Assembly: GCF_008831285.2 (NCBI RefSeq)
Contig: NC_045149.1
Location: forward strand, 22,698,535-22,762,534
Length of the DNA stretch: 64,000 nucleotides
Reading direction: 5' to 3'
From: Nymphaea colorata
Lineage: Eukaryota > Streptophyta > Magnoliopsida > Nymphaeales > Nymphaeaceae
Part shown: positions 38,101 to 52,848 of the stretch, one piece after another
How the letters are laid out: the number at the start of each line of letters is the position of its first letter
Numbering within the stretch: the first letter of the stretch is position 1
Notes under the pieces: generated by a model
Told to the model about the DNA's origin: nothing
Seen by the model: only the letters and a program-made list of their open reading frames with translations
Databases searched by the model: none
Translations under genes and position numbers: made by a program

Positions 38101-41100
38101 TTGTGAAGAAATCAGCCAGCTGGAACTCGGAGGAGACATATGGAAGTTTGATAGTCTTCTTCAAAAATTCTTCACGAACATAGTGACAGTCCATTTCTAT
38201 ATGCTTTGTTCGTTCATGGAATGTTTGATTCTTGGCAATGTAGATAGAACTCTTGTTGTCGCAGCATAAATCAGTGGGTTCTTCTATCTTTATTCCCATA
38301 TCAAGGAGCATTTGGCGAAGCCAGACAATTTCCATAGTTGTAGAAGCCATGGCTCGATATTCAGCTTCAGTAGAGGATAGTGAGACTTTCTGTTGCTTTT
38401 TGCATTTCCATGAGATGAGTGATTCGCCTAGAAAAACACAAAATCCAGTAGTTGAGTGTCTATCATTAGGATCTCCTCCCCAATCAGCATCAGTATAAGC
38501 AATCAAGTTCAAGGAGGAAGAGGAAGACATAAATACTCCCTTGTTTATTGTTCCCTTAATATATCTGATGATACGAAGAACAGCTCCCATATGAACGGTT
38601 GATGGAGCATGTTGAAATTGACTCACAGTATGAACTGCATGAGCAATGTCAGGCCGAGTGATGCTAAGGTACATCAAGGATCCCACAAGTTGTCGGTAAG
38701 GAGTGGGATTGGCAAGTGGAACTCCATCATCAATCTTCATCTTGCTTCCTACTGCTTCAGGAGTTTCTGTGACCTTATCATCTGTTATGCCTGATTTAGC
38801 AATGATCTCTGCAGCAAACTTAGTTTGTGACAAAAAATATCCTCTAGTAGAGTATGCAACCTCAATACCCAAGAAGTACGTTAGAAAACCTAAATCTTTC
38901 ATTTCAAAAGTTTCTTATAGTAATTTCTTACATTCTTTAATACCTTCCTTATCACTACCTGTAATGATCATATCATCAACATACAGTAGAAGAATTATGA
39001 TACCTGCAGTAGTATACTTAACAAACAAGGCAGTGTCAGTTAAGCAAGAATGAAACCCATAATCAGAAATAACAGAATTAAAACGGTCAAACCAAGCTTT
39101 AGGAGCTTGTTTGAGGCCATAAAGAGCCTTCTTAAGTCTAAGAACTTTCCTTTGAGGAACAGACAACCCTGGTGGTACTTCCATATAAACCTCTTCCATA
39201 AGATCCCCATTTAAAAAGGCATTTTTAACATCCATTTGATAGATATTCCAGTTTTTAGCAGATGCTAAAGCAATAAGGGTCCTAACAGTAGTCATTCTAG
39301 CTACAGGGGCAAATGTTTCCTCATAGTCAATACCATATTCTTGAGTGTAACCTTTGGCAACAAGCCTTGCTTTATACCTTTCTAGGGATCCATCACTTTT
39401 AGTTTTCACCTTGTATACCCACTTGCATCCAATAGTCTTTTTCCCTATAGGTAAATCTTGTATTTCCCAAGTTTGGGCTTTTCTCAAGGCATCCAATTCT
39501 TCTAACATGGCATTCTTCCACTCAATATATTTGGATGCTTCATTAAAAGTAGAAGGTTCAAAGTGAGAGTGAATGGCATTAATTCTAGCTCTATGAGATG
39601 GAGTAAAAGTTTCATAAGACACAAACCTATTGGGTTGTCTTACATTTCTAGTGGATCTCCTAAGGTTTTCTCCACTTTGAGTTGGTTGGAGATCAATGGT
39701 CTCATGATGTTCTTCTTCACCAACTTCTTGTTGCCGGTTTCTTCTATGATAAGTGATTATATCCTTGGCCATTCTACTATCATTACCACCAGTGTTGCTA
39801 TCATCACCATCATGCATTTCATCATCACATTGAGAAAGGAACTTAAATAAAAAGGAATAATCATTATTGTGTTGTGACTCCCCACAATTTTTAAAACCAT
39901 TTTCATCTTCACAAAACCTTACATTCCTTGAGACAATGATCTTGTCTTTAATTGAGTCATAACATTTGTAGCCTTTTTGGGTTTCAGAATAACCAATAAA
40001 AGCACATTCAATAACTTTTGAACTTAGCTTATCAGCCTTGTCATTAAGAACAAAACATTTGCATCCAAAAATACGAAGTCTATTGAAATCGGGTTCATAC
40101 TTGAATAATTTTTCAAACGGAGTGGTATTATGTAAAACTTTTGAAGGCATTCTGTTTATAAGATAAACAGAGGCAAGTGCGGTTTCAGCCCAAAAGTTTT
40201 TAGGCACATTTTTGGAAATAAGAAGGGTTCTTGTTGTTTCAATTATGTGCCTATGTTTTCTTTCTGAAAGTCCATTTTGTTGAGGTGTTCTTGGACAAGA
40301 TTTTTGGTGGACTATCCCATAGTTTTTCAAATATCTTTCGAACTCATTTGAAATGTATTCACCTCCGGAATCAGTCCTTAAAATTTTTAATTTAGCATTG
40401 AATTGTGTTTGTACTAACATGTGAAAATTTTTGAATATCTCAAAAACTTCGGATTTATATTTTAGGAAATATATCCAACAATACCTAGTGAAGTCATCAA
40501 CAAAGATCACATAATATGATAGCCCTCCTTTTGACATGATAGGAGAGGGTCCCCATACATCGGAATGAACAAGCTCAAAAGGCAAAGAAGAGAAGAAGTT
40601 CCTTTCTCCAAAAGATAAAGATTTCATTTTTCCATGTATACAATCATTACATTTAAAATTTTCAATACAAATATTCTTGGTAGGGTTCATCATAGACAAT
40701 TTTCTAACATTTGGATGACCTAATCTTTGGTGCCAAACATTGATGTCCACATTTTCAACATAGTGACAAAACTTTTCTTTGGGGATGCATAAATTGTCCA
40801 TGTAGTAAAGGTCCCCTTTTCTAAAACCTTCCCCAATCAATCTCCCGGTTTGGTGATCCTGCACCAAACATTTATTTGATGAGAAAACAACATCAAATCC
40901 AAGATCTGAGATTTGTGACACAGAAAGTAAGTTAAGATTAAGTTTAGGAACATAACTAACTTTTGGAACAAAAAATTTTTGTTTTCCAAATTCTTTTTCA
41001 AAATTCCCAATCCCTTTAACACTTAAAGAAGTTCCATCGGCGGTAACAACATTTGATTCTTTTCTTGTTCTTTCAAATTTGGTCAAAGATGATATATTTG

Positions 41101-44100
41101 GTGTCATATGAAAAGATGCACCAGAATCTAAAAGCCAAGAAAACATACCAGGAGTGTTGGAGATGGATGCCGTTGTTGCTAGTGCTCCGGAATTTGACTC
41201 CTTGATCATGGGTTGAAGGGCTGTCATGATTTGATTCAACGTTGTGGATATAGATGATAGATCACATCCTTCATTTGTGACATTTGCGGCCTTTCTTTGA
41301 TCAAATTGTCTAATGTTGTAATGTCCACCTTGAGGAAATGAAATTCCCCGGTTGTGTTGCCCTCCTTGTGGATATGAAGTTCCTCCTTTGAGAAAATTTC
41401 CTCCAAGATTCCGCGATTGTCCTTCATTGTTGTTCAACTTTGGGCAACTAGGTCTTATGTGACCCGGTTCATGACAAAAGTGGCAAATAACTTTATATTC
41501 TCCTCTAATTTGATTCTTAAAGTGAGGAGGTCTAAAAGACTTGATGTTGTTTCCAGGTCTAGAGGCGGCTAAGGCTCTTTCTTCTTCTTGTTTTGAGACA
41601 AGAACACTATCTTTATCCATTTCTTTGGATAATTTCATTCTAGTTTCCTCTCCACTTAGCTTTGTAAGAAGTTCATGAATGAGTGGAGGAGAGGATGAAG
41701 AAAGAAGGGCTGACCTTATTTGTTCAAATTCGGGCCGTAGCCCTTGAAGGAATTGAAAAAACCGAAATTCATCTATTTCATTTCTTCTAATCTCATGGCA
41801 TTTGCAGTCCAACCCTAGTTCGGGACTTAGTTGATCTAACTCATTCCATACACTAGAGATTTCCATGAAAAATTCTCTAACATTTTTCTCTCCTTGCTTG
41901 ATACTTTGGGCCTTTTGAATCAAAAGATACTTTCGGGCCATATCTTTTTGGGTGAACATTCCCTTAAGATATTCCCAAACTTCACTAGCCTTTTCATAAT
42001 ACATAAGATTTTGGGCAATTCTAGGTTCAATACTTCCATAAATCCATTCTTTAATCCTAGAATTTTTAGCTTCCCAATCGTCTAATTTTTTGTAATATTC
42101 ATTCATAGCATTTTGTCTTTCCACTCCATCTAGTTGTTTTTCAATCCCATTTTCTATTTTGGTCAACTTGAGAGTGGGAGGGATAGACGTACCTCTTATG
42201 AAGCCCCATAAATATTTTCCTTTGATATGCATTTCCAAACATTTTGCCCATAGTGTATAATTGGTTCCGTCAAGCTTGTATGGAGCATAATAGCTTCCTC
42301 CTTCAATTGAAACTTTGGAGTCTTCCATGAGAGCAATACTTGAAACAATAATCTCCAAGGAAGTCAAGAAAAAACTCTTCTAGAAATTTCACCAAACAGT
42401 TGGTGAGCAACCGCAGCAAAAAGGCCTTCAAGAAATTATATCCTCCAGCAAAGAATCTCTTCAATCAAACCAGCAACATAAAATCTCAGCAGCAGCCTTT
42501 AACAAGCTTTGAGAATCAGCCCAATGGCTCTGATACCATGTGAAAAGTGACTATAACAGTCACAAAGAATACATATAATACCAAAAAGGCACTAAGGCCA
42601 AGTGAAGAAGAGTAATACTCATTCAATAAACAATATAAAGGCTGTAAAACACAGCTTCTGCTTTACAAAGACTGAGCAGCACAAGTCTTGAGCTAGACCT
42701 GCTCTTGGCTTGGCTAACCTGAAACGAGCTGATTCCTTTTTTTTTTCCTTCTTCAAAGATGTACAAAAAGACACTATGGAGTATCCAAATTGTGACACCT
42801 TTAATAAAATAACATAGAATCAATCATTACATCAAGCATTACTTTGCAAAATATGTACAGAAAAAAAATTGTATACGTAATTTTTAATGCAAAAAAACTT
42901 GTACTTCCCATAACTGTGAGAAAACCTGATCTCTGCTTAGTTAATATACAAGAGAGAGAGAGAGAGAGAGAGAGACGCAACACACAGAAACATGCAAGCC
43001 AAACACATCAAAGTTCCAAAAAGAGTCAAACCTGCACCCACAATCATAAATTAGTGGCACAATCTAGGATTGTATTCCCTCTAGTACCCTCCAAGATCTC
43101 CACCTCATCTATTGGTTCTCATGCACCATGGCTAGGATATACACAGCTTCGTTGGACACGAACCCCAGCTCAGTGCATATGTAGGCACAAGTTCCCAATT
43201 CTTCTAGTTCTCTCACATATAAGGAATAGCAATAGCATGATGAACAGATTCACTGCTACAAAGTTGGGTAAGGGTGGAAACTGGAAAGGCAACGTGTATG
43301 AGGACTCGGGTGCATGATCAAACTGCAAGATGGCTAGCTAATGGGTGTTGCCTCGAGTACCTAGCCCATGCACATACATTTGCCACAGCCGTAGCCTAGA
43401 CAGGGATCAAGGAACAACCAAATTAAATAGTGTTTGACTTGGTCAAGTAGCCCTACCAAGTGGAATAGCAAAGGGGACCACCATTGAAAGACCTGTCTAA
43501 GCCTTGGCCACACAGAATTGCCACTTGCATGGCCTTGGCATTAGGCCAAAAGGATCAGACCATGGACCAAGACAATGCCATCATTGACTTTCAAAGATCT
43601 CACCTCTTTGTAAATCACGTTCCCAATAAGGTTGGGCATCGGGCCAGGTACCGACCGGTACCTGGTACCCGGCCTAAAAAAACCAGGTCAGCTCGAGTTG
43701 GCCCGACGGGGCCTGATATATTTTTTAATATTAATTTTATTTTAATGATATATATTTTATTGTTAAAAATATAATTTACATTAGTAAAATTTTATTTTAT
43801 ACTTTTAAAAATATTTTTTTATTTTAACTGGCCGGGCTCAAGTTTCGAGCTGTGGGCTGGCCCGATGCCCAGCCGCCACCAATCCCATGAGAATCTTGTG
43901 GATCAGCTGTCATTGGAGGCAATAATGTTTGAGAGTGACAACATTCTCGTCACACTAACAACCAATGTTATCTGTATCGTACGATACGGAAATCATACGA
44001 TACAGACGCGTATCGTACGATACGTATCGTCCGTATCAACAAAATCGATACAATACATGTTATACGCACGATACGCGTGCCTATCGCCCGTATCGTACGA

Positions 44101-47100
44101 TACGGGCGATACACCCCCGTATCGTACGATACGGGGTAAATGAAAAAGGGGCCCGACGGCCCCCTTTTTGCGTCTTTTTTTAAAACCTACGCTCCTCTCT
44201 CTCTCTTCTATTGTTTCTAAACACTGCAAGAGACGTGGGAGGGAGAGATTTTCTCCATTTGCATCAAGATTTGCCGGTGAAGAAGCTTTATTTCTTGTTG
44301 TGGGGAGTCTCGGGACGGTGGGAAGCTTGGAGAAAGAGGGTTTTTTGATTTCTAACACCAAGAAGGTAAGGAATAACTCACTTTTGCCATCGAATTCTCT
44401 TCAACTGCTTATTATGTTATTTTGAATGTTTGATTTCTTATTTTGGAATGTGTTGTTTATAGTTCATACTTCATAGTTCATACTTCATAATCATATACAT
44501 GAATGATGAATGTTCCTTTAAATACATTTTTCTTGATTTTTTCTGATTTTTACTTGTTTTTTCGGATTTGTTTTGGAATATTTATGATTTTTTGGAATTT
44601 TTTAAGATTTTTTTATTATTTTTAAAAAAATAAAAAATTAATTTTGCGATACGTTACGATACATTTACGATACGGCGTATAGGTCGGCCCGACCGATACA
44701 CGATACGCTACGCTAGTGACAACATTGCTAACAACAACTCGCCAAGGCTATGCGATCACTACAACCAAAACACAAGCAAGGGTTGTGGATTGAGAAGGCT
44801 TGGCCCATCTCTACACAAGAGATAAGAGGGGTTAGAGGGAGAGGAAGTTAAGGATGGTGTTGAGAACTTAGCAATGACTCAGGAGGAAGTGATGGCTGAG
44901 GCTTGATGGCTCCCTACTATTGCATTTGGTAGTGGAAAGCATGGGTGGAGGATTGGAGACATGTTGGACCAATGGATGGATGACTGCTGGCCCAAGTTCA
45001 TTGAGGATTGTTCTGGCTGTCCTTGAGAAGCAGCTGTTGTTGGCTTTGCGACTGGCAACAGTCGACCATTGGGTCCTAGTGTTGAATGCCAAAATCGAAG
45101 GATAGAATGCCTAGCGTCCACCTACCTCTACTTTCATTGAATGGGGTCAGAGGAAGCTGATGGGTGCTGGGTTCTTACTCATACTAAACAAAGGAGCCCC
45201 TCCAAGAAGATTGAATTTGAATTCAAGTAATGACAAAATGGATGGGCTTTCCTTGACAGAATGGATTGGTCGAGCTAGTCACATTGGTAAGTCATTGGTA
45301 ATGAAATTCCCCAGAGCGGTGAAGCTGGCAACTGGAAGAATCACCCATGATTTGATCCGTGTTATTTATTCATCCACCTTGCATCCATGAATGGTCAAAT
45401 GACTCAAACCTATTTGGAATTTTCATGTCAATCCACTGCAGTACTCCAAAAGTCTGAATGTAAACTCAACATATGTGAGCCCATTCAGCACCAGGAAAGT
45501 TTGTTATGCTCCAGGAAGCATATAGTATTCAGCTTAGAAAACTGAAATATGCTGATTCAAGCTGCAGAAAAGGACAAATCTCCCCCATTCAGTGAATAGC
45601 CCAATCCTTGCACTTTTTTAGGCTACAGGATTCACGAATATATGGTTGTCACTCGTTAGTCTATACCTCTATCAGCTTTAGAATGGTAACATATATGTCA
45701 TCATAGACATAGTACAAGATTAAACACACTAAGGACAGGAATCAATATAATTATCAGTTTCCTGCTTTCAGCTAGGCTTTCAAAAAAATTTGCAATCATT
45801 CTACAATTGAAAGCATATAGCAAAACTCCAACCAATTACATTTAGAACAACAGAAGATTCTAAATGCACTAACTAAAAGTTACAAAAAGGAATCTTGTAT
45901 TCAAAACAACAACCACAAATAACGCTTCAAATATATAAAGACAACTAATTTCAGGAACAGACAACAGCATGAAGTGTCATGTCCCTATGTTTGTACTGGC
46001 TAAAGGATTCAATGAATGCCTCCTTCCATTTTATGTACATGAAAAAGTCAGTGGAGCATTTTCAATGACATGTAACAAGCAAGAAAAAACCATGTGCCAT
46101 TGTGGAGGAAATTGAAATTTGAAAGTCATCGAAAGCAGGCAAGATTAAAAAATTCGGCTCTCGAGGATAACCACATGAGATAGATGAATTGCAAGCTACC
46201 TTCTGCAGTCAGCATTTTCATGCAAGTAAATTTTAATGGCATTCAAACATCTTCTCTCCAAAGATACTACTTCAGAGACAGTGGTATCACAGGCAGGCAA
46301 CAGTTTGTCAAGGACACGGTACACTAAAATCTGCAGAAGGAATGAATATAAGTGAAACTGTAGATGATCGGAAAAAGGAACAGTGTTGCAGAGATTTTAA
46401 AAGAAGCAGAACCTGAGTGAAACCACGGAGACTATGGTGATGAGCTGTTAAAAATGTGATTACTGGTGGAAGCAACTGATACAAGCAACTCAACTGATCA
46501 CTTGATTCAGAAGTATGAAGGATCAAATTTGCTGCAATAAAAACATAGGAAGAGAGGGCCTGCAATCCAAAAATGAAGGATTTAGTACCTTACAAATGGA
46601 AATGTCTCAAGAAGTATTTATATGGTGGCAGTGGAACTACCTGAGGCTTCATGCTTTGATCCAGAAGAATGGGAATTAGCTGCTCCTTGATCTGCCAAAT
46701 AGAAATTAAAGACAGAAAACTCCAAGTCAGCTCCCCTCAAAAAAGAATAAAGAAAAGACACTTTTCTAACTAATGGAATTAAACAGTAGAAGAATAGAAA
46801 GGTGTGCACTCAAAAAGTAATCAATTTTACAACCTCGTTTTCTATTAATGTTAGGAGGTAAGATAGAAAGTTATCAGTTGCAAATTGTTAGACTGCATTA
46901 GCAGAATCATCCTTCATATGATCAGCAATAATGAGGAGGCAACGTATTCATGTCAGAAAACTATTAAATTAACATATAGACAATAATATCACAAAGCCTC
47001 TTGTGTCTAACAGCAAATACAAGCACCATAAGGCCATGCTTATGGATTAGCAAGTTCACAAGATAAGAGTATAAAAGTTCTATAGACATTTCAATTATTT

Positions 47101-50100
47101 AGTACACTAGAATTTGAACAACTACTTGGAATCCAGAATTTTTAGGCAAGCATGAGCATGCGTGAGACCAGATAGGCAAAAACTTGTTTTCATTTAAAAA
47201 ATAACTATGGCTACAAATTAGATTGCTATGTTTTGAATTTGGATTCGGTAATGAGGAAATATCAAGGTCTTATCTTCTTCTGTTTGGCAAGAAATATCAA
47301 TTTGTTCTTCAGCTTAACATTGCAGAGTGTCTTACTGAATTTTAACAAATACAATGTTTAGCCAGATAACTAAAAACTACTGACGGCATTTGGGTCCAAT
47401 AGGTGGAGCAGTGGAAAATGCAGGAAGAGAGGGAAAAGATGCATATTTCATGAGAAAAAAGAGCAAGTAATCACTCACCTTTGTTGGAAACTTTAAGTAT
47501 ATCTTGATTGCAAAATTTTCTAGATATTGACGGACAGCTGGCAAATTGTTCCTCTGCAGTCCAAGAAGAGGCTCATGCTTTTGAAAGGGGTAGGAGAAAA
47601 AAGGACAGACATAAAACACAACAATATAGTAGCAACAACTGCACTTTGTTTTCCACAAAATAAAACTCATACTAGAAGGATGATAATGTGTTAATGTTTC
47701 TTACATATAGGCATGTGTGCAATGTAGAAGTTACTTGCTGAACAACATCAGCATCAACAAACTGAGATAATATACATATCATCTGCCATACACGGATTTT
47801 ACGCCTATGGACCTACATGATCAAAATCAAGTAGTCAAACCAACCATCACAGCATAGAAAAGAACGAGCATCTTAACCAGAAAACTAAGCAGATATGCTT
47901 ACGCTGCTATATTTTTTATACAACTCCTTTGCAAGATCTTTATCATTAACCTGTGTTGATCAATGTAAAACTCGTTTGGTTAAGAAAACAAAATGTGCAA
48001 GAAACTTATCGGCACCATTAAGTCAGGAAGAGACTCATAAACCACTGTGAACCAAAAAAAAAAAACACTTTTTCAAGTGAAAATAGCTGAACTGTGAAAC
48101 AAAATTTGGAAGCAAGATATGACATATGGGCGCAGGTGTGAATCCCAAAACAGTTGGAAAGCACTTTGAGAAAGCTTGGCTTAGGACATAGACATGGCCA
48201 CAATTACACACAAACTTCATTTAGGTGTCTATGTATAGAATCTATAGATCCTTTCCCAAACTTCTAATTTTAATATTCTTGAATGTGGAAGTTTACAGTT
48301 TTATCTAACATATGCTTTATATATACCATATCCACCACGCAGGTTTCATTCCTTTCAAATAGATTCAGGCCCATGGTTTGAGTTTATCATCTCAGGATGA
48401 TGTCTTGATGTCCCATCATTATTAGACCTTAGTTTGGTTACTTCCAGTAAAAGCACTGTGAATGGCCAAATCTCATAACAATGAGACAAGTCTTGTCATC
48501 TAGTTTTGCATTTCTCAAAAATGAAAGTGACTTTTACAAACTATATTTTCAGCCAGTTCTAAAAGCTCCTTCAAGAGCACTATCAAAAACCCTTGTCTAG
48601 TCCTTCCTCTAATAAAAAATTGAGCTCACATGCTTACAAATGTCTAATATCCTATGGCACATCCATCGAGGCAATGAAAGTCGCATAAGTAAATGAACCA
48701 GTCTCTCTCAAAACATTGAACTTACACGAACTAACCTTTCAAAAAAACCCTGTGCAAATATTTGTCTAAAATAGTTGATATTCTAAATATGAATATCTAC
48801 AATATTATTCTCGACAGATAAAAAATGATTAAATTGGGAAATACACCATGGTTAAAAAAAGACAACAGAAAATTTTGGAACTTTAGTCCTATTAGGCTAT
48901 TACCATGTTGGTTATTACTACAAATCATTAGATCTTCAAATGCTTCGATGACCAATTTCTTTCTTTTAATAGTATTTTTGTTCAGTTTTTATTTTCTTTT
49001 TAGAAGCTTCCTAGCTTTCCCCTGTAACTTTTTACAAGAAAGCATGCCTATTCTTATATCCACTGCTCATTCTTAAATGAGGATATTCACTACGTTTTAT
49101 TAGAAAAGTATACCATACATGAAAGTTTGCTTACTGAGAACTTAGAAGTGTTTCTTCATCAAATTGCCCGTACTAATTCAATCTACTCAATGCTTCAATT
49201 TTGGATGAACTGATCTGATTATGGACGAAGTAAGTGCAGATGTTCTATATCTAATAACCCACCTCAAGCCATCAAAGACACAAACTTTAAGCAAGTTTAG
49301 CATTATAGACAAATTTAAAAAAAAGCTATAAATAAAAAAAAAGTTATAAATAGTATTAACAGTAACAAAAATAATCATCATTAGGTCACATCCATGTCGG
49401 TTACCTAATAGCTCATGGATAAACAGTGCAGTTCCTTCAATCATTGTCATGCCTGAATTCCATATTGCAGGGTCCTTTGCAAGTGGACTTTATAGTGGGT
49501 TGGACATGGATAACTCAATCAGTATTTACTTCATGCACTGCAGGACAACTAAATACCATGCTTTTGGAAGGTTCCTTATCATTGAAAAGGACAAATAAAA
49601 TAGATTAAAATAAGGTGCTGTCTTGACCAATCTAGATAGATGAAACCTTAGCTATTCCTGTTTCTCTACCCTTAGGCCTTACCTATATAATGATATTTTG
49701 AGTTGGTCCAATCTGCATAACCTCAAAAGGTGACTTTTTCCCCCTCTTGTTACCATTAAGGGATTTTAGTAGCATTTTTTTCACCCCATCCAATTGGTCC
49801 TGGACCAAGTGATAACAAAAGGCGGGACTGGGAATGATAGCAGAATATATTTTAGTTCAATATCTCCATTCAATTCCTTGACAGTAGAGTATTATCTGCA
49901 AGAAGTTATGCAGAAATACTTTTAAGACCTCAAAATTGCAAGCAAACCATTAATGTCCAGGTTGAGACTGCATGTACACCACAAATTAGCAGTAATTATC
50001 TTTATTTCATAGAGAATTAGCTAAAGAAACCTATGGTGAACTAAAGTAACAATAAGATATTTTGTATACCGCTGCATCCAGAAGTTGCAGAAGAAACATT

Positions 50101-52689
50101 TTTCCACAACGGATAACTATCTCTTTATTTGCTCCTTCACCTTCAGATTCTTCTGCCAAATTTGCAAGCTTATAAAAAAGAACTGCTACAGATACACGAG
50201 CATACATCTCTGTATTGACAAATGACTGCATATGCCAAAGAATCAGGTGAGAATCAGTCAGGGACTGAGGATCTTAGAGTCACAGGTACATATCTTAACA
50301 AAAGTATCCTTATCAACATTTGAAGTTCCGTTGAACAAAAAATTGCCTCTAAAACCCGTGGGACATACAGGTAGATGGTTACACGTTATGACCATCAATC
50401 AGGACACTCTTCAGTTTATGCCAAATACAAGCTGTAGCTAGGAAACCGAGCGACCATGACTCATCTCCTTTGGGCAGGACTTATAATTTGATTTCCATAA
50501 CCCTAAGTGCAGGTAAATAAGAGAACATATCAGATTATAATAATCTGATGAGACAGGTTAATAGTTTGTGAGGATCAATTCAGGACTGCAAACGAGTAAA
50601 TTTCTTCAACTGCCAAGGTATTGATAACTTCACATTGAAAAGCAAAATGAATGGCATGCACATGGAATATAGGCAGAAGAAATAAACGAGCTATAACATT
50701 TCAATGGCCAATCGCCATTCACTTAGAGAACAAAACCATCACATGATAGGAATGGATTTATACAGAACGACATATTCAAATGTGAAGGGAATTTCAAGAT
50801 GCAAATAATGTGGACTAGGGCAAAACCCTTGACACGGTCATAATGGTGAGTTAGTCAAAAAGTTGAAAAAAGATCTGGAATTAATATAGACTCCAGTCTC
50901 CACTTTCCACAGAAGCAAGATTGGTGGAAACACAAGAAAGGATGGAAACAAACACAAACATAGGATAGGTAGCATGAAACTTTGTCCTATGCTTAGACGC
51001 AATACGTGCACAGTATAACATTCATTAAAAGTGAAGATGTAATTTTTTCTGAAATCCTTGAGGGATAAATAAAAATAAGATGCATCGCAAAAGCAAACCA
51101 AGGTGGACAGTTGAAGGGACCACAGCAGTATCCAGAAGTGCATAATGCAATTTACACATGTACATATATGTAATTGTGTATGTTTTTATGCACTTATTCT
51201 AAGCAGGTCTTTTGGTCAACTTGAGTTGACCAGTTTGGACTTTGGACTAGCCGCTGGCCCACCTTTTTAAAGGCACACCTGGGCACTGGTGGTAACCTGA
51301 ATGCATACTGAAGCACCTAGGTGGTCAAAGATAAAGAAAAGAGCTTTAAATTTTAAAAGTTTAGATGCAGTAAGGTGGAGGTCTTTAAAGCCCTCACCTT
51401 GCCCCTTCTCTATTTTTTTTCTTCTTCCAATTTTTCATCTTTTTCACACTTTTATCTATTGAATAAGACTCCCTAGGTGATGCCCAGGTGCTGCCTAAGC
51501 CTTTCTTTGGGCCCTGCCACCTAGGCCCATCCAGACCTTTTAACAACATAGCTGGGACAGCCCGCCGAATACATTTCTAACTGTTGGACTAGCAAATGAC
51601 TAGCTCATTCCAGGATTCCTCTTGTATGTACAGGTATTCCTTCAAGGGTCAAGATAAAATATCACTCCGAAGTTGGTCAAATACCTAAAAGGACTGGTTG
51701 GTAAACCCAAGGGAGTCCAAGTCAGACTCCAAAGGAAAGAACGATGAAAAATGTAGAAGCATAACAAGTAAGTTGTCAAAAGCAATAAAAGCCACTCAGA
51801 ACAGAAAAAATTAAGTTAAGCATGCAGAAAAGACCATGCGTAGCAAAAAGGTATTAACTGAAAAAGAGAAACAGTGCACAGACTGACAAAAGTGAAAATA
51901 TTATTTAGGATTTCTTTTGACATGGGAATGAATTGAATACAAAATTCACTGTTATGCTGAACAAAAAATTAGATGATGCATAGTGGTGAACAGAAGAACA
52001 TGCTGAAAACCATAAAAAAAAGAGGTAGTATGTGCTTTATCTGAAACATGTGAACAAAAAAAATATCTTAGGTACTGATAAAGTTTATATAGAGTTGGGC
52101 ATAAAAATGTGCAAAAACCACACACAGTAGAAAGAATAGTTTAACAATTTTTCTTAAAAAAACAAAAACGAAGAAACTGAAACAGGGTACAAAAACTGTT
52201 GAGTGTTGAAGCCGGCCGCATAGTGTAGAGCATAAAAGGATATAAAAAAAACCATGTAAAGGAGGGAAAAGAATAATTTAAACCAAAAAAAGCAATGAAA
52301 TATGTGTTTCATCAGACACAAGAGTGGAGGCATGGTACACTTAAACTCCTCGCTTCTAACCATACTGAAAAAAAGCAAAACATTTTCGGATAAAAAAAAT
52401 AATCAGCCACCTCTTAACATGGTTCGACTTAAGAAAAATGTGAAAACCTAAGCCACATAGATTCTTAAAAAAGGGTGGGTGGGGCTACAACATGCAACCA
52501 AGGTCAATGCGCAGTAGGAGATGCTCTCTACACCCACGCTTTTTGCTCCTTTCCCTCTCTTTATCTCGTTTTTATCTCTCGCGCTCCCCTTTTCTTCCTT
52601 TTCTTTCCCTTTTCCTTTTCCCTCTCTCTTTTTCTTTCCTTCTCTCATCTCCTCCTCTCTCCCTCTCTTTCTTTCCTTCGTCCTATTGT

Positions 52690-52735
<46 letters not shown>

Positions 52736-52777
52736 ATTTCCTCCTCTCTCCTTCTCTTTCTTTCCTTCGTCCTATTG

Positions 52778-52848
<71 letters not shown>

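Larger units (their letters stand above)
37619..42674 (-). mobile_element. Young Ty1/copia retrotransposon in the TRM3-like gene, 5' LTR truncated
   Basis: The element lies in intron 12 of the TRM3-like gene, in the same orientation. In element order it has a truncated 5' LTR (42674-42539), a primer-binding site complementary to initiator tRNA-Met (42538-42525), a leader, one gag-pol frame (42367-38039), a polypurine tract (38034-38026) and a full 3' LTR (38025-37619, TG...CA). The 136 bp shared by the two LTRs appear identical, so the insertion is recent. The lost part of the 5' LTR is the upstream (U3) end that would carry the promoter. Flanking exons are intact and in phase, so the element is spliced out with the intron. 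The gag-protease-integrase-RT-RNase H order is that of Copia. I did not assign a lineage. Confidence 0.95.

Noticed and set aside
37161-46199. Idea that the copia insertion disrupts the TRM3-like gene
   Set aside because: The exons on the two sides (46200 and 37160) have standard splice sites and matching phase, so the element sits wholly in an intron.
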